Positions 43,006-56,581 of a DNA stretch of 64,000 nt are shown one piece after another. The DNA is from Plasmopara viticola (lineage: Eukaryota; Oomycota; Peronosporomycetes; Peronosporales; Peronosporaceae), in NCBI GenBank assembly GCA_001695595.3, contig MBPM02000016.1, positions 868,001-932,000 on the forward strand. The letters are read 5' to 3'. The position numbers were made by a program, and so were the translations under genes. Positions within the stretch are counted from its first letter, which is position 1, and every line of letters begins with the position of its first letter. The notes beneath the pieces are model-generated. The model made no database searches. It was not told the DNA's origin and saw only the letters and a list, made by a program, of their open reading frames with translations.

Positions 43006-43218
43006 TCAAACTGCGACTCGATGACAACCTACTACGGTACCTCTAGCAAGAATTACCAACCCATGACCAGTGCTAGGGTTAGGCAAAAATGGTGGAGACA
43101 GAAGACACGAGATAGATTGCGATAGAAGGATGGCAATTCTAGCGAATGGAGTGCCATTGATATCGGCAGAATTTGTAAGCGTGACCGCAAATGGAGGAAG
43201 CGCAAGGCCACCAGCCAA
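43006..43218 (-). pseudogene. M-like (MAGG type) fragment, copy 3
   Basis: The same frame of about 70 codons as 24806-25018, differing at a few residues (TNSADINGT for ANYADINGT). Confidence 0.48.
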
Positions 43219-43380
43219 AACCGTAATGATTATCTCGCTACTAAAATTTCACAGAACTGGGTAAGAGTTTCCAAAGGTCATATTATACTCATAGTAGATT
43301 GAGTAGAAGAAGCCACGACGCCAGCAGTGTTAGTTGTGATTAAAGTAGTAGATAAGCTTTTGTATTGGTCATCTTATAAA

Positions 43381-44144
43381 CTAGTCGCAGATATTGCGCA
43401 GCTTAATGGAGGCCAGATAATACGCAACACAAAATGCCAATCCAGCAGTTACAGCACCAGCGGGAGCTAGAAAGACTTGAATTCTCGATACAGCATGAAG
43501 ACTTTTGCCACCTCCCATAAGATCGAATGCATGTTTCGATTTTGTTGGTCAAGAGCGGTAAAGACTGATCCTTCAGCACCCCCCCGGGTTTGAAGCCATT
43601 TTGAAAATACCCACGCTATCAACAGCTGTCATGAATGACGAAGTAACCAAGTTATCAAGCGATTGCACTGCTCCGCTTGACCCTTGATTTTCAACCAATC
43701 CAAAATTGAAAGCTGGCCTATGCTTGACATACGTGTTGTAATCCGTTTCAGTCAGAGCCCTAGATGTTGCATTTTGATTTGCATAGACCTGACTCGTTTG
43801 GTCTGTAGTTATGTCGATAACAACTTGAATACTATCAATGAATTGCCATGCGCCGGCCTTAAATACCAATTGATCGATTGAACAGGTTGCAGTTGAAGTG
43901 ATCGAACCGGACCCGCCATTTAAAGTTTGAAGCTTGATTTGAAGCTCAATGACATCTTCTTCTATTTTACAAAAGCGTCTTGCAAAGAAATGATCAAAGA
44001 ATTAAATCAGATTTGCTTATCATACTGACCAGTGTTGCCGGTTGAATCTCGAAACCAAGTCCATCTCTCATCACGGAAGAGCGTCTCAGCTGGAGCTGGT
44101 TTGACGGAGTATTCGAAAGCAGATATATCGTAAGCAGAAGACAT
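43381..44144 (-). pseudogene. A1 protein, copy 4
   Basis: 764 bp. It carries the seven-C run break at about 43579-43585 and the N-terminal break near 43990. A further one-base change near 43535 falls in the C-terminal part. Confidence 0.58.
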
Positions 44145-44202
44145 AATTTGTGCGATTTTATAAATGTTGATTATATTTTACCTGCCGAAAATATGAAGCA
44201 CC

Positions 44203-44388
44203 ATGAGCGAAACAAGAATCATTGATTTGTCGAATACGACGGATGATCAACTCATGAAATTTGCCAATTCTCTTGGTGTCAATAACATCAAATTGATTTC
44301 AAAACAACAGCAAACACTATTGCATAAGCAATATGAGCAATTCCATGATCGGCGGTCAACACTGGGTGGCAGTCTCACACAGAGTTAA
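44203..44388 (+). CDS. A2 small protein, copy 4
   Basis: An intact 61-codon copy with K for R at position 19 (DDQLMKF). Divergent from A1 copy 4. The A3 relic follows to about 44645. Confidence 0.53.
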   Translation: MSETRIIDLSNTTDDQLMKFANSLGVNNIKLISKQQQTLLHKQYEQFHDRRSTLGGSLTQS

Positions 44389-44645
44389 GGCTCACTTCGA
44401 TCCTCTAGGTTTACGGAGACCTCGCGTGATTCCAAATGATTGTTTCTTCCGTGAAATCGGTATTCAAAATTCACGGTTTGGACTCTGTGGATAGTATACT
44501 GTTCTGTGGCTCGATACTGCAACACAATCAATTGAATTAGTTTCTCAAGCATTTCGACGATCAACTTTCTTGATATACACAAAGAAATGGATGTTGAATA
44601 TATTGATACGCACGAGCCAGAGCCAATCCGCATTGATGGGTACTA

Positions 44646-45180
44646 GTACTTGTTATCAGCTCCTTAACCGAAGGCAGAAGTCAAAGCTACGTCACAGCTT
44701 ACCCGGATGATTATAATCGCACCACTTTGAACAGCTCTCCAGCCAAGGTAAAGTTGGAAAAAGTACCTTGTTTTGCGCAGTTGCGTGCTAAGTATTAGAA
44801 GGATCATAGTTTGTGTATGATGTCACACTCTGGAGCGCTCCAGTGGAAATCGCATTATTGGACTATCGTTCGAGTGTATCTGTCGATCTCGATTTGAAGT
44901 ACTTATCAGCGTAGTTTAATTTGGTGTCTATTTATCCTTTAAGTCATTGCAAAAGGATCTCTGAGTCATTTGAGTCTTTACTTTTTACCAATATCCAAGA
45001 TTATATACTTATTAAAGGTCAAGTATGATGGAGACATAAATGTCATGATATTGACTAAAAAAAGGTGGGAGGAACTTTTAAAAAGTGGTGACTCGGTGAC
45101 TCATGCTGATCTTATGTCTAGAGTTTCTGTAGTCGGCTAAAAGGTGGTGACTCATGGTGACTCATTCGATTAATGCCATA
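44646..45180. repeat. Cassette spacer left of copia C5
   Basis: As 26450-26981, with four TGACTC motifs at about 45086-45165 directly before the copia left flank. No gene is seen. Confidence 0.52.
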
Positions 45181-47856
45181 TGTTTAAATTACACCGCTGA
45201 ATTCATGTTGAACAGGCGGATGGCGTCACAGTATTTACAAGAACGTCACAGTTAGTAATTGAATATGGTAGCAGTTCATTGGTCTAGATAAATATATTGA
45301 GTTGGGCTTTTACTTATTACTCAATAGGTTAACAGTCGCAAACAACAGCCTCGCTTCACCACATCTCCAAGTCGGATGACTACTAAGCGCACCGAAGGCC
45401 TCTTAAGAGATGGTCACTACTACTATTGAACATTCAAGATGAAGATGGCCCTCGCAAGAAAAGAGTCTTCTGGGGCACAGTATGGGTGCGAAGGACGAGA
45501 ACGAAATAACGGAGACGTGGCTCGTGAATGACGCCAAGGCATTGGAAAATTGTTCAAGGCGTCGAGATTCAACACCAGACCAAGATTTGGTCTACTACTC
45601 GTGCCTTGGAGGCATAAAAACGCTTCGCGTTTCTACAATCTTTCCACACTACACAACCCTGTCACGATGACACGGCGCCTTCATGAGTTAAACATGGTGG
45701 AACATCTGGACGCGTTCGATGAGCTGGTCGTGGGATTCCAGACGACGGGGGAGCCGGAGGATGAATTAATACAGCTAGTGGTTCTTCTGAGCAGATGAGA
45801 CGCACCCGCCCAATCAAATAAAAGTGATACACGCAACAAAAAACACGATGAAAGTGCAGTGTTTGGGCCGACAGTACGCCAACAAGATCGAATCGAACCT
45901 ATGCAGTCTGAAGAAGAAGATGAAATCCCAAATGCTTCAATGAATGAGGAGGAGTCCGACACAAATGAGTCAAATGTCGAGATGCTTCGATTACTGACCT
46001 CAGTACAATCTGAACTGACAGAGTACAGAACTCTTACACTGGATGCACAGGAAGTTCGATTGGTATTTCGTCCACAATGAGAACGTTCAAGGCGTACAGA
46101 TGAACCAATGTTGTTGTTGGAGAATGGATCAGATGCCGATGAAAGTCTGGAGGGAAGCGAAGGACAACCATTCTCAAAGCGTACAAGTATTGATGAAGGC
46201 GGCCTTATCGCTGAAGCTGTTCTCGCTTACGCTGTGAGGTTTGGTGAATATTTAGACTTGCCTTTCACGTATGCGCAGGCAATGTTAAATGACGAGGCAG
46301 AACAGTGGCGACAAGCGATGGACGCCGAATTACAGTCGCATCACCAGAACAAAACATAGACACTCGTTTTACGAGAGTTGGTTGGGCGTACGAATGAATG
46401 CCGCTGGGTCTTTGCTAAGAAGCGTGACCAGAATGGATGTGTTGTGCGCTACAAAGCACGATTGGTGGCCAAAGGTTTATAGCAGAAATACGGCGTGAAT
46501 TTCTTCGAGACTTACTTTCCAGTGGCCAGCATGAACTTAATTCGAGTTGTACTCGCAGTGTGTGCGATATTAGGCTACAAAATGGAGCAGCTGGACGTCG
46601 ACACCGCCTGTCTCAACAGTGTACTGTCGGATCGTGTTCACATGAAAGTTCCGATTGGCGTAAAGGTAGCTCAAGATTTGCGTGTCAGCTGAACCAAGCT
46701 ATATATGAATTCAAGCAAGCTGCAAGCGCTTGAAACAAGACCAACAACCACGTCTGAAAGAAGAACGATTTCAAACGCTGTGGAGCAGATCAATGCATCT
46801 ACGTGAAGAAAGTGAAAGAGGATTTTGTGTACGTATGTCTTTATGCCGATGATATGATCATTGCCGCCGAGACGTGCGACGAGATTTTAGAGGTCAAGGG
46901 GATACTAAATGGTGCTTTCAAGATGAAGGATCTCGGAATGGCGAAGTTCATCTTGGGGATGAAGATCGATTACGACAAGACAGCTTCCACACTTATTATC
47001 AAGCAAACACGCTACATTAGTGACGTGGCTGAGCGATTAAGACACAAAATCGCCAAGAATGTCGACAATCCGTGTACGTCCGGTCCAAGTTGTCAACATC
47101 ACAGTCACCAAGTATAGAAGCTGAGCTTTCAGAGATGCGGTCAAGACCATATAGCTCACTGATTGGATGTCCGCTATATGTAACAATTGCACTCGGCCGG
47201 ACATCGCATACATCTCGACACAACCGTCTAGATTTCTCGAGAATCCGGGGCAACCACATTGGGTCGTATATTGCGATACTTAAATTCGAGAAAGGTGATT
47301 GTTGAATCTTTTTCGGATGCTGACTGGGGTAACAACACGATGACAGACAGTCTGTCTCAGGTGTGCTGGTCAACATTGGAAAAGCTCCGGTTGTGTTCAA
47401 GTCCAAGTACCAGAGAACCGTCGCACTAAGTTCCGCAGAAGCAGAGTATATGGCGCTAAGTTTGTGCACACAAGAAGTACGTTAAACGCGCGCAATGATC
47501 AAGGACATGGAGGCACGCAAATATGGGAGACATCGCTTTATTCGGGAGAACACTCAGCATGGATTACTCAAGATTGGCTACATTGATACGAAGAGTCAGC
47601 TTGCAGATATGCTAATCAAGGCGCTTGGAAGTAAGATGCTCGACTTTCTGCGAGAGGTATCCAAAATCAAGGCCAAGTCAGCAACAAAGGATACACAACA
47701 TTAGCGGTGAGTGGGAGTGTACACCGTTGAATGCATGTTGAACAGGCGGATGGCGTCACAGTATTTACAAGTACGTCACAGTTAGTAATTACATATGGTA
47801 GCCGTTCATTGGTTTAGATAAATATTTTCTCTTCGTTTTTTACTTTCTGCTCAACA
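45181..47856 (+). mobile_element. Copia element C5, internally deleted
   Basis: LTRs 45181-45329 (approximate right end) and 47718-47856. The shared protease-integrase deletion lies at about 45790-45800. RT and RNase H fragments remain. A TGA at 46078-46080 is shared with C6 only. Confidence 0.9.
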
Positions 47857-48166
47857 CTTTAGTATCTCTTGGTCATTTTTTGCATATTCTATGCTGGATC
47901 CGCTCTGAAGTGAAAGATTCGTTCTACAAGGTGTATTTAATGCAACTGATTAATAAAGCTGAACAGTCTCTCGTTTGGCACATCAAGTGTTAGAGGGACA
48001 CCACGAGAAAGGCACCCTTCAATTTAAAATGCTATAATCGAGTTGATGGTGGTGGGAACGTTTCCGATGTCATCATCGCTTTAAAAGGGTATCAAATTTG
48101 ATGGCATTAAGTGAATGTGGGGTGAGACAGGTTAATGGTAGTCTTTTATCTGATGATGCCATCTAG
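47857..48166. repeat. Box and relic of M
   Basis: The box is at about 47920-48005, then the truncated minus-strand M relic starting near 48162. Confidence 0.5.
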
Positions 48167-49091
48167 CTAGTTCCCGGCTGTATCCACGCGTTTGAAAATG
48201 GACCAAACGTCAATGAATATGTCTGGAAAGCCTCCTCTTGGTACAACAACAGGCCGATTGGTTTGGGGCATTAGTGCAGCATCAAACACATCAGCTGCAG
48301 GAATTTGCGCGAATGGATTATATCCAGCGTTCCAAGGAGTTAGCGGTGGGACGGGCATTGGCACGAGAGGCAATTGCCGACGCTGACGGAAGGAATCGAG
48401 TTCATTCAATGAACGAGTATCGAGCGGAGCACTTCCAAAAATCACTGGATCCGCACCCACCACTCGATTTCTTGCACGTCGATAGAGAATGGCAACGCAG
48501 GCAAACGTTCCATTCACACGGCGGCCAAAAAACTTAAATAGAAGCACAGCTTTAAGCTGTGGAAGCAGTTCAAAGTATTGTTGGCAAGACGTTTGGGCCC
48601 TTGGAATGCTTCAGTTCGAAAACTCCACCTCGACAATCAGCCGTGGAGCAACAGGATCGTCGCCAGCTGAGGAGAATTCTGGTCGAAGAGCTGTATCGGG
48701 GCGTCGAATGACACGTCTTCCCGTAGTGGGAAACCGCATGACCATGTCTCCACCACCTGCAGCCAAAATAAAGCCAGTATTGGCGGCGTAGTTGTCTAGT
48801 TGTCCACTGACTCTAGCCACAGCACGTTCATGCGCAAGCCCCTGCACTTTCGTAATCACCAAGTCTGCTAATGTACCATTTCCGAGATATCGAGCTTCAA
48901 TCAACACTGAGTGAAAACGGTTGATGGAACTCTTGAGCCATTTTTTTTACTGAAACACGAGTTGCCACGACAACTTCCACGTCTTCTTCACCATCTTTGA
49001 TCCTCCTCTTGAATTCTGCAATCGCTTTTTCCACTTGTGGTGCGGTCACTTTTCCTATCATCGACTGGTAGCCTCGCTGGATTGCAACCAT
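48167..49091 (-). pseudogene. D7, PD-(D/E)XK-like pseudogene
   Basis: The eight-T frameshift is at about 48939-48946 and the shared TGA follows EVEFSN at about 48611. Local substitutions (GADPVIFGS for VADQVSFGS) resemble D10, suggesting conversion between the arms of the pair. Confidence 0.7.
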
Positions 49092-49711
49092 GTGCGGCGT
49101 CGAATGAGAACACTGCCTCGGTGCTCATTGCCTCGTCGCCGGTTCCTTTCCCACTTCTCGGGGATGGGTTTAATGATGAATGACCAAACTGTTAAATCAA
49201 GAGTGGATCGTGTGCCCCTCCTATCCTGTAAAAGGACTCGAGAGTACCTTAGACACACTTCCCGGCCGCAGGGTGTATATAGTTAATAATCGCGGTGTCT
49301 AGGCTCTTTTTTGCAAAGGAAAAGCGGACGATGTGGCATAATTCTTTCCGTTCGCTTGCGTACGCACAATGAATGAAGAATACCGGAAGTGGCAGTAGGG
49401 ACGGTTGAGATCCATTTCAATGATTATGACATGCACTACGAAGACTTGTAATGACTTACTCATACACATTGCAACCGTCTTCAGTGATTTGTGGATGCTT
49501 CTCTCCATCGCGACATCACCCATCTGATGGATTGCAACAGTCAAAGCCCTCATCCAGCCAAACTTGCATATGTTGAGGCATTTTCGTGTCGTATGCATTT
49601 TCTGAATTTAAACCTTCCCCAGAAGTGGGAAAGGAAACGGCGACGAGCACCGAGGCAGTGTTCTCATTCGACGCGACACCAATGGTTGCAATCCAGCGAG
49701 GCTACCAGTAA

Positions 49712-50568
49712 ATGATAGGAAAAGTGACCGCACCACAAGTGGAAAAAGCGATTGCAGAATTCAAGAGGAGGATCAAAGATGGTGAAGAAGACGTGAAAGT
49801 TGTCGTGGCAACTCGTATTTCAGTAAAAAAAAATGGCTCAAGAGTTCCATCAACCGTTTTCACTCAGTGTTTACTGAAGCTTGATATCTCGGAAATGAAA
49901 CATTAGTAGCCTTGATGATCACGAAAGTGCGAGGGCTTGCGCATGAACGCGCTGTGGCTAGTGTCATTGGACAACTGTTCAACTCCGCCGTCAATACTGG
50001 CTTTATCTTGGCTGCAGGTGGTGGAGACATGGATATGCGGTTTCCCACTACGGGAACACGTGTCATTCGACGTCCCGATACAGCTCTTGAACCACTATTC
50101 TCCTCAGCTGGCGACGATCCTGTTGCTCCACGGCTGATTGTCGAGGTGATATTTTAGAACCGAAGCATTCCAAGGGACCAAACATCGTGCCGAGAACATT
50201 TTAAATTGCTTCTACAACTTAACGCTGTGCTTCTTTTCGAGTCTTTTGGCCGCCGTGTGAACGGAACGTTTGCCTGCGTTGCCATTCTCTATCGACGGGC
50301 AAGAAATCGAGTGGTGAGTGATCAAGTGAGTTTTGGAAGTGCTCCGCTTGATACTCAAACATTGAATGAACTCGATTCCTTCCGTCAGCGTCGACAATTG
50401 CCTCTCGTGCCAATGCCCGTCCCACTGCTAACTCCTTGGAACGCTGGAAACAATCCGTTCGTGCAGATTCCTGCAGCTGATGTGTTTGATGCTGCACTAA
50501 TGCCCCAAACCAATCGGCCTGTTGTTGCACCACGAGGAGGCTTTCCAGACATATTCATTGACGTTTGA
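49712..50568 (+). pseudogene. D8, PD-(D/E)XK-like pseudogene
   Basis: Preceded by an in-frame TAA that cuts off the usual N-terminus, with an A-run frameshift near 49830 and TAG after EVIF at 50155-50157. It ends at TGA 50568, where a TGG codon is changed, as in D3 and D10. Confidence 0.7.
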
Positions 50569-51424
50569 TCCATTTTCACACTCGTTGATACAGCCTGGAA
50601 CTAGCTAGGTGGTACTCAACTTTATCGTTCAAATGCATTCAAGACACCTTGGAGAACGAGCCGCTCCGATGACAAAGCAACGGAGCACCCCATATGAGAG
50701 CAAAACACACTAGACACACCTCAGATTACACATCGACACATTCTGAACGTCATATCAGTATAAACCGACCAAAAATATCAGCAGATAGCGAATGAAGTTA
50801 GCATCTATAGTATGACATTTGCGATGTGCTTGACTGAATCCGATACTGATAATATCAAGCATTAGGTCAACAACCAATTCACCTGTGAGAAACATCTAGT
50901 TATGCGATCGATCTATGACAAATATTAAGCGAATGCCGCAATTATCACTATTTTTATGTAGAGTATTGATAGACATTCAAATCGTTATGGTCTTCGTCAC
51001 AAAGCATTAGACCTGGAAGAACCTAATTTGTAACGATTTACCAATTATACAGGCTAAAGGCCTTCTGGTAGTAACTCTGTATTCTTTGTCTCAATGACCT
51101 CAAAAAATCTACAAAAATGTCATTGTACATGCCCAAAATTAGATTCATCGAGAAGATACTTAAAGGTTTAGAAAGCCACTAGCTAGAGAATCAACAGGCT
51201 TCGTCGACAAAGCAGAAAGAATACATTGAGAACAAAGACAAGACGGTCCGGAAAAAAAGTGTCGTGATTATCAAATCCTTTTCCCATAAAGAACATCAAT
51301 CTTGATGTCTGAGAAAAAAGGTCGATTCCGATCTCTGTTGCTATGGGAAACGCTAGCATATGAAAAAAGGGACAAAAAGCTTAAGACCTGAAATGCGGAT
51401 ATATCAATTATTTGAAAGCGGTTT
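50569..51424. repeat. Cassette spacer after D8
   Basis: Shortened box at about 50605-50660, then AT-rich spacer; unit R4 begins at about 50974. No gene is seen. Confidence 0.5.
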
Positions 51425-51637
51425 TCAAACTGCGACTCGATGACAACCTACTACGGTAACTCTAGCAAGAATTACCAACCCATGACCAGTGCTAGGGTTA
51501 GGCAAAAATGGTGGAGACAGAAGACACGAGATAGATTGCGATAGAAGGATGGCAATTCTAGCGAATGGAGTGCCATTGATATCGGCAGAATTTGTAAGCG
51601 TGACCGCAAATGGAGGAAGCGCAAGGCCACCAGCCAA
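51425..51637 (-). pseudogene. M-like (MAGG type) fragment, copy 4
   Basis: The 8419-bp-distant counterpart of 43006-43218; almost identical. Confidence 0.48.
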
Positions 51638-51799
51638 AACCGTAATGATTATCTCGCTACTAAAATTTCACAGAACTGGGTAAGAGTTTCCAAAGGTCAT
51701 ATTATACTCATAGTAGATTGAGTAGAAGAAGCCACGACGCCAGCAGTGTTAGTTGTGATTAAAGTAGTAGATAAGCTTTTGTATTGGTCATCTTATAAA

Positions 51800-52563
51800 C
51801 TAGTCGCAGATATTGCGCAGCTTAATGGAGGCCAGATAATACGCAACACGAAATGCCAATCCAGCAGTTACAGCACCAGCGGGAGCTAGAAAGACTTGAA
51901 TTCTCGATACAGCATGAAGACTTTTGCCACCTCCCATAAGATCGAATGCATTTTCGAGTTTTGTTGGTCAAGAGCGGTAAAGACTGATCCTTCAGCACCC
52001 CCCCGGGTTTGAAGCCATTTTGAAAATACCCACGCTATCAACAGCTGTCATGAATGACGAAGTAACCAAGTTATCAAGCGATTGCACTGCTCCGCTTGAC
52101 CCTTGATTTTCAACCAATCCAAAATTGAAAGCTGGCCTATGCTTGACATACGTGTTGTAATCCGTTTCAGTCAGAGCCCTAGATGTTGCATTTTGATTTG
52201 CATAGACCTGATTCGTTTGGTCTGTAGTTATGTCGATAACAACTTGAATACTATCAATGAATTGCCATGCGCCGGCCTTAAATACCAATTGATCGATTGA
52301 ACAGGTTGCAGTTGAAGTGATCGAACCGGACCCGCCATTTAAAGTTTGAAGCTTGATTTGAAGCTCAATGACATCTTCTTCTATTTTACAAAAGCGTCTT
52401 GCAAAGAAATGATTAAAGAATTAAATCAGATTTGCTTATCATACTGACCAGTGTTGCCGGTTGAATCTCGAAACCAAGTCCATCTTTCATCACGGAAGAG
52501 CGTCTCAGCTGGAGCTGGTTTGACGGATTATTCGAAAGCAGATATATCGTAAGCAGAAGACAT
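51800..52563 (-). pseudogene. A1 protein, copy 5
   Basis: 764 bp with the same layout as copy 4. It keeps the seven-C run at about 51998-52004 and the N-terminal break, and has a one-base deletion near 51951. An extra substitution makes a stop in the N-terminal part (TTATTCGAAAGC, about 52528). Confidence 0.55.
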
Positions 52564-52621
52564 AATTTGTGCGATTTTATAAATGTTGATTATATTTTAC
52601 CTGCCGAAAATATGAAGCACC

Positions 52622-52804
52622 ATGAGCGAAAGAATCATTGATTTGTCGAATACGACGGATGATCAACTCATGAAATTTGCCAATTCTCTTAGTGTCAATA
52701 ACATCAAATTGATATCAAAACAACAGCAAACACTATTGCATAAGCAATATGAGCAATTCCATGATCGGCGGTCAACACTGGGTGGCAGTCTCACACAGAG
52801 TTAA
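52622..52804 (+). CDS. A2 small protein, copy 5
   Basis: 60 codons, one fewer than other copies through an in-frame three-base deletion (MSERIIDLS). This length-preserving change contrasts with the many frameshifts in D and A1. Confidence 0.53.
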   Translation: MSERIIDLSNTTDDQLMKFANSLSVNNIKLISKQQQTLLHKQYEQFHDRRSTLGGSLTQS

Positions 52805-53055
52805 GGCTCACTTCGATCCTCTAGGTTTACGGAGACCTCGCGTGATTCCAAATGATTGTTTCTTCCGTGAAATCGGTATTCAAAATTCACGGTTTGGACT
52901 CTGTGGATAGTATACTGTTCTGTGGCTCGATTCTGCAACACAATCAATTGAATTAGTTCTTCAAGCATTTCAACGATCAACTTTCTTGATATACACAAAG
53001 AAATGGATGTTGAATATTGATACGCACGAGCCAGAGCCAATCCGCATTGATGGGT

Positions 53056-53594
53056 ACTAGTACTTGTTATCAGCTCCTTAACCGAAGGCAGAAGTCAAAG
53101 CTACGTCACAGCTTACCCGGATGATTATAATCGCACCACTTTGAACAGCTCTCCAGCCAAGGTAAAGTTGGAAAAAGTACCTTGTTTTGCGCAGTTGCGT
53201 GCTAAGTATTAGAAGGATCATAGTTTGTGTATGATGTCACACTCTGGAGCGCTCCAGTGGAAATCGCATTATTGGACTATCGTTCGAGTGTATCTGTCGA
53301 TCTCGATTTGAAGTACTTATCAGCGTAGTTTAATTTGGTGTCTATTTATCCTTTAAGTCATTGCAAAAGGATCTCTGAGTCATTTGAGTCTTTACTTTTT
53401 ACCAATATCCAAGATTATATACTTATTAAAGGTCAAGTATGATGGAGACATAAATGTCATGATATTGACTAAAAAAAGGTGGGAGGAACTTTTAAAAAGT
53501 GGTGACTCGGTGACTCATGCTGATCTTATGTCTAGAGTTTCTGTAGTCGGCTAAAAGGTGGTGACTCATGGTGACTCATTCGATTAATGCCATA
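53056..53594. repeat. Cassette spacer left of copia C6
   Basis: As 44646-45180, with four TGACTC motifs at about 53500-53580. No gene is seen. Confidence 0.5.
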
Positions 53595-56271
53595 TGTTTA
53601 AATTACACCGCTGAATTCATGTTGAAAAGGCGGATGGCGTCACAGTATTTACAAGAACGTCACAGTTAGTAATTGAATATGGTAGCAGTTCATTGGTCTA
53701 GATAAATATATTGAGTTGGGCTTTTACTTATTACTCAATAGGTTAACAGTCGCAAACAACAGCCTCGCTTCACCACATCTCCAAGTCGGATGACTACTAA
53801 GCGCACCGAAGGCCTCTTAGAGATGGTCACTACTACTATTGAACATTCAAGATGAAGATGGCCCTCGCAAGAAAAGAGTCTTCTGGGCACATTATGGGTG
53901 CGAAGGACGAGAACGAAATAATGGAGACGTGGCTCGTGAATGACGCCAAGGCATTGGGAAACATTGTTCAAGGCGTCGAGATTCAACACCAGACCAAGAT
54001 TTGGTCTACTACTCGTGCCTTGGAGGCATAAAAACGCTTCGCGTTTCTACAATCGTTCCACACTACACAACCCTGTCACGATGACACGGCGCCTTCATGA
54101 GTTAAACATGGTGGAACATCTGGACGCGTTCGATGAGCTGGTCGTGGGATTCCAGACGACGGGGGAGCCGGAGGATGAATTAATACAGCTAGTGGTTCTT
54201 CTGAGCAGATGAGACGCACCCGCCCAATCAAATAAAAATGATACACGTAACAAAAAACACGATGAAAGTGCAGTGTTTGGGCCGACAGTACGCCAACAAG
54301 ATCGAATCGAACCTATGCAGTCTGAAGAAGAAGATGAAATCCCAAATGCTTCAATGAATGAGGAGGAGTCCGACACAAATGAGTCAAATGTCGAGATGCT
54401 TCGATCACTGACCTCAGTACAATCTGAACTGACAGAGTACAGAACTCTTACACTGGATGCACAGGAAGTTCGATTGGTATTTCGTCCACAATGAGAACGT
54501 TCAAGGCGTACAGATGAACCAATGTTGTTGTTGGAGAATGGATCAGATGCCGATGAAAGTCTGGAGGGAAGCGAAGGACAACCATTCTCAAAGCGTACAA
54601 GTATTGATGAAGGCGGCCTTATCGCTGAAGCTGTTCTCGCTTACGCTGTGAGGTTTGGTGAATATTTAGACTTGCCTTTCACGTATGCGCAGGCAATGTT
54701 AAATGACGAGGCAGAACAGTGGCGACAAGCGATGGACGCCGAATTACAGTCGCATCACCAGAACAAAATTATAGACACTCGTTTTACAAGAGTTGGTTGG
54801 GCGTACGAATGAATGCCGCTGGGTCTTTGCTAAGAAGCGTGACCAGAATGGATGTGTTGTGCGCTACAAAGCACGATTGGTGGCCAAAGGTTTATAGCAG
54901 AAATACGGCGTGAATTTCTTCGAGACTTACTTTCCAGTGGCCAGCATGAACTTAATTCGAGTTGTACTCGCAGTGTGTGCGATATTAGGCTACAAAATGG
55001 AGCAGCTGGACGTCGACACCGCCTGTCTCAACAGTGTACTGTCGGATCGTGTTCACATGAAAGTTCCGATTGGCGTAAAGGTAGCTCAAGATTTGCGTGT
55101 CAGCTGAACCAAGCTATATATGAATTCAAGCAAGCTGCAAGCGCTTGAAACAAGACCAACAACCACGTCTGAAAGAAGAACGATTTCAAACGCTGTGGAG
55201 CAGATCAATGCATCTACGTGAAGAAAGTGAAAGAGGATTTTGTGTACGTATGTCTTTATGCCGATGATATGATCATTGCCGCCGAGACGTGCGACGAGAT
55301 TTTAGAGGTCAAGGGGATACTAAATGGTGCTTTCAAGATGAAGGATCTCGGAATGGCGAAGTTCATCTTGGGCATGAAGATCGATTACGACAAGACAGCT
55401 TCCACACTTATTATCAAGCAAACACGCTACATTAGTGACGTGGCTGAGCGATTAAGACACAAAATCGCCAAGAATGTCGACAATCCGTGTACGTCCGGTC
55501 CAAGTTGTCAACATCACAGTCACCAAGTATAGAAGCTGAGCTTTCAGAGATGCGGTCAAGACCATATAGCTCACTGATTGGATGTCCGCTATATGTAACA
55601 ATTGCACTCGGCCGGACATCGCATACATCTCGACACAACCGTCTAGATTTCTCGAGAATCCGGAGCAACCACATTGGGTCGTATATTGCGATACTTAAAT
55701 TCGAGAAAGGTGATTGTTGAAGCTTTTTCGGATGCTGAATGGGGTAACAACACGATGACAGACAGTCTGTCTCAGGTGTGCTGGTCAACATTGGAAAAGC
55801 TCCGGTTGTGTTCAAGTCCAAGTACCAGAGAACCGTCGCACTAAGTTCCGCAGAAGCAGAGTATATGGCGCTAAGTTTGTGCACACAAGAAGTACGTTAA
55901 ACGCGCGCAATGATCAAGGACATGGAGGCACGCAAATATGGGAGACATCGCTTTATTCGGGAGAACACTCAGCATGGATTACTCAAGATTGGCTACATTG
56001 ATACGAAGAGTCAGCTTGCAGATATGCTAATCAAGGCGCTTGGAAGTAAGATGCTCGACTTTCTGCGAGAGGTATCCAAAATCAAGGCCAAGTCAGCAAC
56101 AAAGGATACACAACATTAGCGGTGAGTGGGAGTGTACACCGTTGAATGCATGTTGAACAGGCGGATGGCGTCACAGTATTTACAAGTACGTCACAGTTAG
56201 TAATTACATATGGTAGCCGTTCATTGGTTTAGATAAATATTTTCTCTTCGTTTTTTACTTTCTGCTCAACA
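53595..56271 (+). mobile_element. Copia element C6, internally deleted
   Basis: LTRs 53595-53743 (approximate right end) and 56133-56271. It shares the protease-integrase deletion and nearly all stops with C5, from which it differs by single bases, as expected of a tandem duplicate. Confidence 0.9.
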
Positions 56272-56581
56272 CTTTAGTATCTCTTGGTCATTTTTTGCAT
56301 ATTCTATGCTGGATCCGCTCTGAAGTGAAAGATTCGTTCTACAAGGTGTATTTAATGCAACTGATTAATAAAGCTGAACAGTCTCTCGTTTGGCACATCA
56401 AGTGTTAGAGGGACACCACGAGAAAGGCACCCTTCAATTTAAAATGCTATAATCGAGTTGATGGTGGTGGGAACGTTTCCGATGTCATCATCGCTTTAAA
56501 AGGGTATCAAATTTGATGGCATTAAGTGAATGTGGGGTGAGACAGGTTAATGGTAGTCTTTTATCTGATGATGCCATCTAG
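56272..56581. repeat. Box and relic of M
   Basis: Same arrangement as 47857-48166. Confidence 0.5.
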
